DNA of 64,000 nt from Streptomyces sp. CB09001 (lineage in GTDB: Bacteria > Actinomycetota > Actinomycetes > Streptomycetales > Streptomycetaceae): assembly GCF_003369795.1 (NCBI RefSeq), contig NZ_CP026730.1:6625001-6689000 (forward strand), read 5' to 3'. The first letter of the stretch is position 1, and the number at the start of each line of letters is the position of its first letter. The notes beneath the pieces are model-generated. The model saw only the letters and a list, made by a program, of their open reading frames with translations, had not been told where the DNA came from and made no database searches. Both the position numbers and the translations under genes were made by a program. Positions 61,169-64,000 of this stretch are shown piece after piece.

Positions 61169-61768
61169 TCACCAGCCCGCGGACGTGCCCGTCAGCTCAC
61201 GCACGGCCGGCCGGGCCGCGTCCAGCACCGTCATGAACCACGCAGAGAAGGTGTCCTTCGCGTGCCGCTCGGTCAGCTCGGCCGGGGACACGAAGGCCGT
61301 CCCCACCACTTCCTCCGGGTCCGGGCGCGGCTCGGCCTGCACCAGGCCGACGAAAAGGTGGTTGTACTCCTGCTCGACCAGCCCGGAGGCCGGGTCGGGA
61401 TGGTTGTAGCGCACCGTGCCCGCCTCGGCGAGCAGGGACGGCGACACCCCCAGCTCCTCGAACGTCCGCCGGGCCGCCGCGGCGAACGGCGCCTCGCCGG
61501 GGTAGGGGTGACCGCAGCAGGTGTTGGACCACACGCCGGGGGAGTGGTACTTGCCCAGCGCCCGCTGCTGGATCAGCAGCCGCCCCCGCTCGTCGAAGAG
61601 GAACACGGAGAAGGCGCGGTGCAGCCGCCCCGGCGGCTGGTGCGCGGAGAGCTTCTCCGCGGTGCCGATCGTCACGCCGCTCTCGTCGACCAGTTCCAGC
61701 AAAATGGCTTCTGCGGTGCCGTTCGACGAGTTGGGCGTCGCGGTGGCAGGAGTGATCGGCATACCCAT
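61169..61768 (-). CDS. idi: Idi: type I isopentenyl-diphosphate delta-isomerase
   Basis: This isoprenoid enzyme interconverts isopentenyl and dimethylallyl diphosphate. The 199-residue Nudix-fold protein has the catalytic cysteine in WSNTCCGHPYPGE, the glutamate-containing LVEQEYNHLFVG and the RRTFEELGV Nudix-type helix. The start (MGMPITPATATPN) follows a long untranslated region; an ATG two codons on is equally possible. No other isoprenoid gene lies nearby. Confidence 0.95.
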   Translation of the reverse strand: MGMPITPATATPNSSNGTAEAILLELVDESGVTIGTAEKLSAHQPPGRLHRAFSVFLFDERGRLLIQQRALGKYHSPGVWSNTCCGHPYPGEAPFAAAARRTFEELGVSPSLLAEAGTVRYNHPDPASGLVEQEYNHLFVGLVQAEPRPDPEEVVGTAFVSPAELTERHAKDTFSAWFMTVLDAARPAVRELTGTSAGW

Positions 61769-62050
61769 CCTTCACATCGGTCCTCGCGCCCCAAGTGTGC
61801 CGTACGAATCCGGCACTCTCGGCACTTCCCGGCACACCCGCATGTCCTGCGTGCCCGTGCGGGCACCGGAGGGCGACCGGTCGGACACCGAGCAGGGGTC
61901 CGATGGGTGATCGTTCCCGGGGGCGTGCGCCGGGAACCTTCCGGTCCGCGCTCCCTCCGGGCGTGCCGCGGCGGACCGGAGGCGGACGGGGCGTTCACCG
62001 GCGCTTTCCGGTGCGTGCGCGCCCCCGGTCGGCCGCCGTGTCACCCAGGC

Positions 62051-62989
62051 TCAGCGGCACAGCCGCGCCTCGTGCTCCGCGTGACCGCCGGGCTCCAGCT
62101 GGAACGTGCAGTGCTCCACGTCGAAGTGGTCGCCCAGGCAGCCCTGCAGCTCGTGGAGCATCTTCTCGTGGCCGATCGCGCTCAGCGCTTCGCCGTCCAC
62201 CACCACGTGCGCCGACAGTACGGGCATGCCGGAGGTGATGGTCCAGGCGTGCAGGTCGTGCACGTCCTTGACCCCGTCGAGGGCCAGTATGTGGGCGCGC
62301 ACCTCGGCGATGTCCACGCCCTTGGGAGCCGCCTCGAGCAGCACGTCCAAGGTCTCGCGCAGCAGCCGCCAGGTCCGCGGCACGATCATCAGACCGATGA
62401 GCAGCGACGCGATCGGGTCGGCCTGCTGCCAGCCGGTGGCCAGGATCACCAGCGCCGAGACGATCACCGCCAGGGAGCCCAGCGCGTCGGCCGCCACCTC
62501 CAGGAAGGCGCCCCGCACGTTCAGGCTCTCCTTCTGGCCGCGCATCAGCAGCGACAGCGACACCATGTTCGCCACCAGGCCGATCGCGCCGAAGACGACG
62601 GTCGGGCCGCCCGCGGTGTCGGCCGGCGTGACGAACCGGTCGATCGCCTCGTACAGGACATAGCCGCCGACCCCGAGCAGCAGCAGACAGTTGGCCAGGG
62701 CGGCAAGGATCTCGGCGCGGGCGTAGCCGAAGGTGCGGCGGTCGCTCGGTGGCCGGCCGGCGAAGTGGACGGCCAGCAGGGCCATGCCGAGACCCAGGGC
62801 GTCGGTCGCCATGTGCGCGGCGTCGGCGATCAGCGCGAGGGAGTCGGCCAGCAGACCGCCGACGATCTCGACGACCATGACGGTGAGGGTGATCGCCAGC
62901 GCCGCCCGCAGCCTGCCCCGGTACGCGGCGGTCGCCGTCCCGCCGGCGTGCCCCCCGGGCGCGTGCCCGTGATCGTGCCCAGCCCCCAT
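62051..62989 (-). CDS. Cation diffusion facilitator (CDF) zinc/cobalt efflux protein
   Basis: This membrane metal exporter of 312 residues has six hydrophobic segments. The N-terminus is His-rich (MGAGHDHGHAPGGHAGG). The transport-site motif LIADAAHMATDALGLGMAL (HxxxD-type) and second-site EVAADALGSLAVIVSALVI are clear, with a C-terminal cytoplasmic domain (VKDVHDLHAWTITSGMPVLSAHVVVD). Substrates of the family are Zn, Co and sometimes Cd or Ni. The ATG at 62989 is preferred over an upstream frame to 63049. A G-rich motif reminiscent of metal-sensor operators lies in the promoter region. Confidence 0.93.
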   Translation of the reverse strand: MGAGHDHGHAPGGHAGGTATAAYRGRLRAALAITLTVMVVEIVGGLLADSLALIADAAHMATDALGLGMALLAVHFAGRPPSDRRTFGYARAEILAALANCLLLLGVGGYVLYEAIDRFVTPADTAGGPTVVFGAIGLVANMVSLSLLMRGQKESLNVRGAFLEVAADALGSLAVIVSALVILATGWQQADPIASLLIGLMIVPRTWRLLRETLDVLLEAAPKGVDIAEVRAHILALDGVKDVHDLHAWTITSGMPVLSAHVVVDGEALSAIGHEKMLHELQGCLGDHFDVEHCTFQLEPGGHAEHEARLCR

Positions 62990-63408
62990 GGGAAAGCCGC
63001 CTCCCTCTGTGTACCGGCGTCCGGTGACCCGGCGCCCGGTGCCAGTCAACTACGGGTAGGGGGTATCGGGCAACGCGGCACTGAACACCGTTGTCATGTG
63101 CCCTGACCTGCGGAAACGTTCCGCAGGTCAGGGCGCGTGCTGACCCTGGGCGAACAACGGCAGACCCTGTGCGATGTCCGCGATGCCCGGTCTGGGGGCG
63201 CGGTTTGTCGGGCGGGCCCCGAATCCACGATGATGATCGCGGCAAAGGCGGGAGCAAGTGACGTCGACCGACCGTCAAACGGGCGGTGAACACGGCGTTC
63301 CCGGTATCCGATAACCTCTGCCGACATGCCGCCCGGGTGCCCCAGGCACGGGCGCCCCACCATGTACAGGCCCGGCGTCCAGGCGCCGCCACCAGGGAGT
63401 GAGTTCGG
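62990..63408. other. Divergent intergenic region: hairpin, metal-operator-like motif and promoter elements
   Basis: About 420 bp between the CDF gene and the gene at 63409. It holds CTACGGGTAGGGGGTATC (63050-63067), a perfect 35-bp hairpin (63100-63134), and, before the plus-strand gene, a possible TGAACA / TAACCT promoter with 19-bp spacing. No convincing gene. Confidence 0.5.
63100..63134. promoter_or_regulatory. Perfect 16-bp inverted repeat with 3-base centre
   Basis: GCCCTGACCTGCGGAA, ACG, then the exact complement TTCCGCAGGTCAGGGC. It lies between two divergent genes, so it is not an ordinary terminator of either. It could be a large operator, a terminator of an unseen RNA, or a relic. 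Confidence 0.75.
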
Positions 63409-64000
63409 TTGCCGACTGCCATCCTCACCGGTCAGCCGGTCCCGGGCTCGTCGATCGAGAGCGAGCTGCGGTCCCTGGGCTTCGACGTGCAGCTCGCCGC
63501 CGGCACCGCCGACACCGAGACCCTGCTCGCCCGGGTCCCCGGCGAGGAGCGGGTCGCCGTCGTCGACGCCCGTTTCGTGGGCCACCCGCACGCCCTGCGC
63601 CTCGGCCTCACCGACCCCCGCTTCCCGCTCGCCGCGGTCCCCGGCGCCGTGACCGCCCAGCCGGCCGCCCGCCGGACGCTGACCCGCGCGATGGCCCGCG
63701 AGAACTCCGCCCGCGGCGGCACCGCCGTGGACGTCGACAGCCTCGCCGACCGGATCACCGCCGCCCTGGACGCCGACGGCGCCGAGGTGCACCGCCCCGA
63801 ACTCGGCAGCCTCGTCGCCGCCGTCCCCGCCGACCCGCAGGCTCGCAACGAGGCACGGCAGGCCGTCGCCGCCGTCGACGACGAGGCCGTACGTCTGAAG
63901 TCGGCGGTCAAGGCCCGCGACGGCTTCGTCACCACGCACTTCGTCAGCCCCTACTCCCGCTACATCGCCCGCTGGTGCGCGCGCCGCGGCCTGACTCCCA
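63409..64000 (+). CDS. CDP-alcohol phosphatidyltransferase-type protein, N-terminal part (runs off the window)
   Basis: The frame begins at a TTG (PTAILTGQPVPGSSIESELRSLGF) with GGGAG upstream and stays open to the end of the window (197 codons seen). The first 170 residues form an alpha/beta domain (LLARVPGEERVAVVDARFVGHPHALRLGLTDP) like the N-terminal domain of large actinobacterial proteins. The last residues visible, FVSPYSRYIARWCARRGLTP, are the sequence that immediately precedes the membrane domain and DxxDG motif of CDP-alcohol phosphatidyltransferases; that motif lies beyond the window. A phospholipid-synthesis role is inference. Confidence 0.6.
   Translation, partial: MPTAILTGQPVPGSSIESELRSLGFDVQLAAGTADTETLLARVPGEERVAVVDARFVGHPHALRLGLTDPRFPLAAVPGAVTAQPAARRTLTRAMARENSARGGTAVDVDSLADRITAALDADGAEVHRPELGSLVAAVPADPQARNEARQAVAAVDDEAVRLKSAVKARDGFVTTHFVSPYSRYIARWCARRGLTP

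Overview
The window is high-GC actinobacterial chromosome, almost certainly Streptomyces. Third codon positions are overwhelmingly G or C, starts are often GTG or TTG, and the window carries an SsgA-like sporulation protein, a WhiB-like protein, a two-domain small laccase and the PcaV/pca locus. From memory, gene content and order match the chromosomal region of Streptomyces coelicolor around SCO6697-SCO6752, so a close relative is likely. This was not checked by a search. I see no IS element, prophage, integrase, tRNA, rRNA or CRISPR array.

Layout. (1) 1-8932: the 3' part of a large LAL-type regulator without its usual C-terminal HTH, then the protocatechuate operon pcaIJFHGBL on the minus strand. 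PcaV (MarR) is divergent from it, with operator-like repeats in between. (2) 8950-13746: a DUF3048 lipoprotein, a zinc alcohol dehydrogenase, and convergent LigC-like ligase and LigD-type polymerase genes with no Ku gene nearby. (3) 13763-19676: a translationally coupled pair of large secreted proteins (ThuA + PQQ-type sugar dehydrogenase; cupredoxin + three Ig-like modules + DUF1080) next to the small laccase. (4) 19859-28010: LacI regulator, VOC protein, WhiB-like protein followed by a 1121-residue HEAT-like protein, acyl-ACP desaturase with a striking triple operator, and a DDAH-type hydrolase. (5) 28127-36282: UvrA-like and ABC-F ATPases (the ABC-F gene has a long structured leader), GPP34 protein, SsgD, a decayed beta-propeller gene with a 25-bp tandem repeat, SAP-like basic protein, YciI, endonuclease V and two small genes. 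(6) 36397-42456: saccharopine-dehydrogenase-like reductase divergent from a CoA-transferase/thiolase/FadB beta-oxidation cluster. (7) 42466-50488: MerR regulator, amino-acid permease, leaderless macrodomain gene with a DNA-damage (RecA-NDp type) promoter, two secreted peptidases and a BCCT transporter. (8) 50522-64000: D-amino-acid oxidase-like protein, orphan protein, a second ABC-F protein, Tex, an LPFR micro-protein, SCO6745-family protein, GlxA-type regulator with a DJ-1/PfpI protein, enoyl-CoA hydratase, anti-sigma-type ATPase, Idi, CDF metal transporter, and the 5' part of a CDP-alcohol phosphatidyltransferase-type gene.

How the genes work together. The pca operon takes protocatechuate to acetyl-CoA and succinyl-CoA under PcaV control. 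The CoA-transferase/thiolase/FadB cluster is a second acyl-CoA degradation unit. The extracellular set at 13-20 kb (blue-copper module, PQQ-type dehydrogenase, laccase) looks like a secreted oxidative module. The regulatory DNA is the most rewarding part: a triple 15-bp palindrome before the desaturase, an attenuator-like leader before the ABC-F gene, a near-consensus RecA-NDp promoter on the macrodomain gene, long perfect hairpins at 57.0 and 63.1 kb, and several GC-rich tandem repeats at gene ends.
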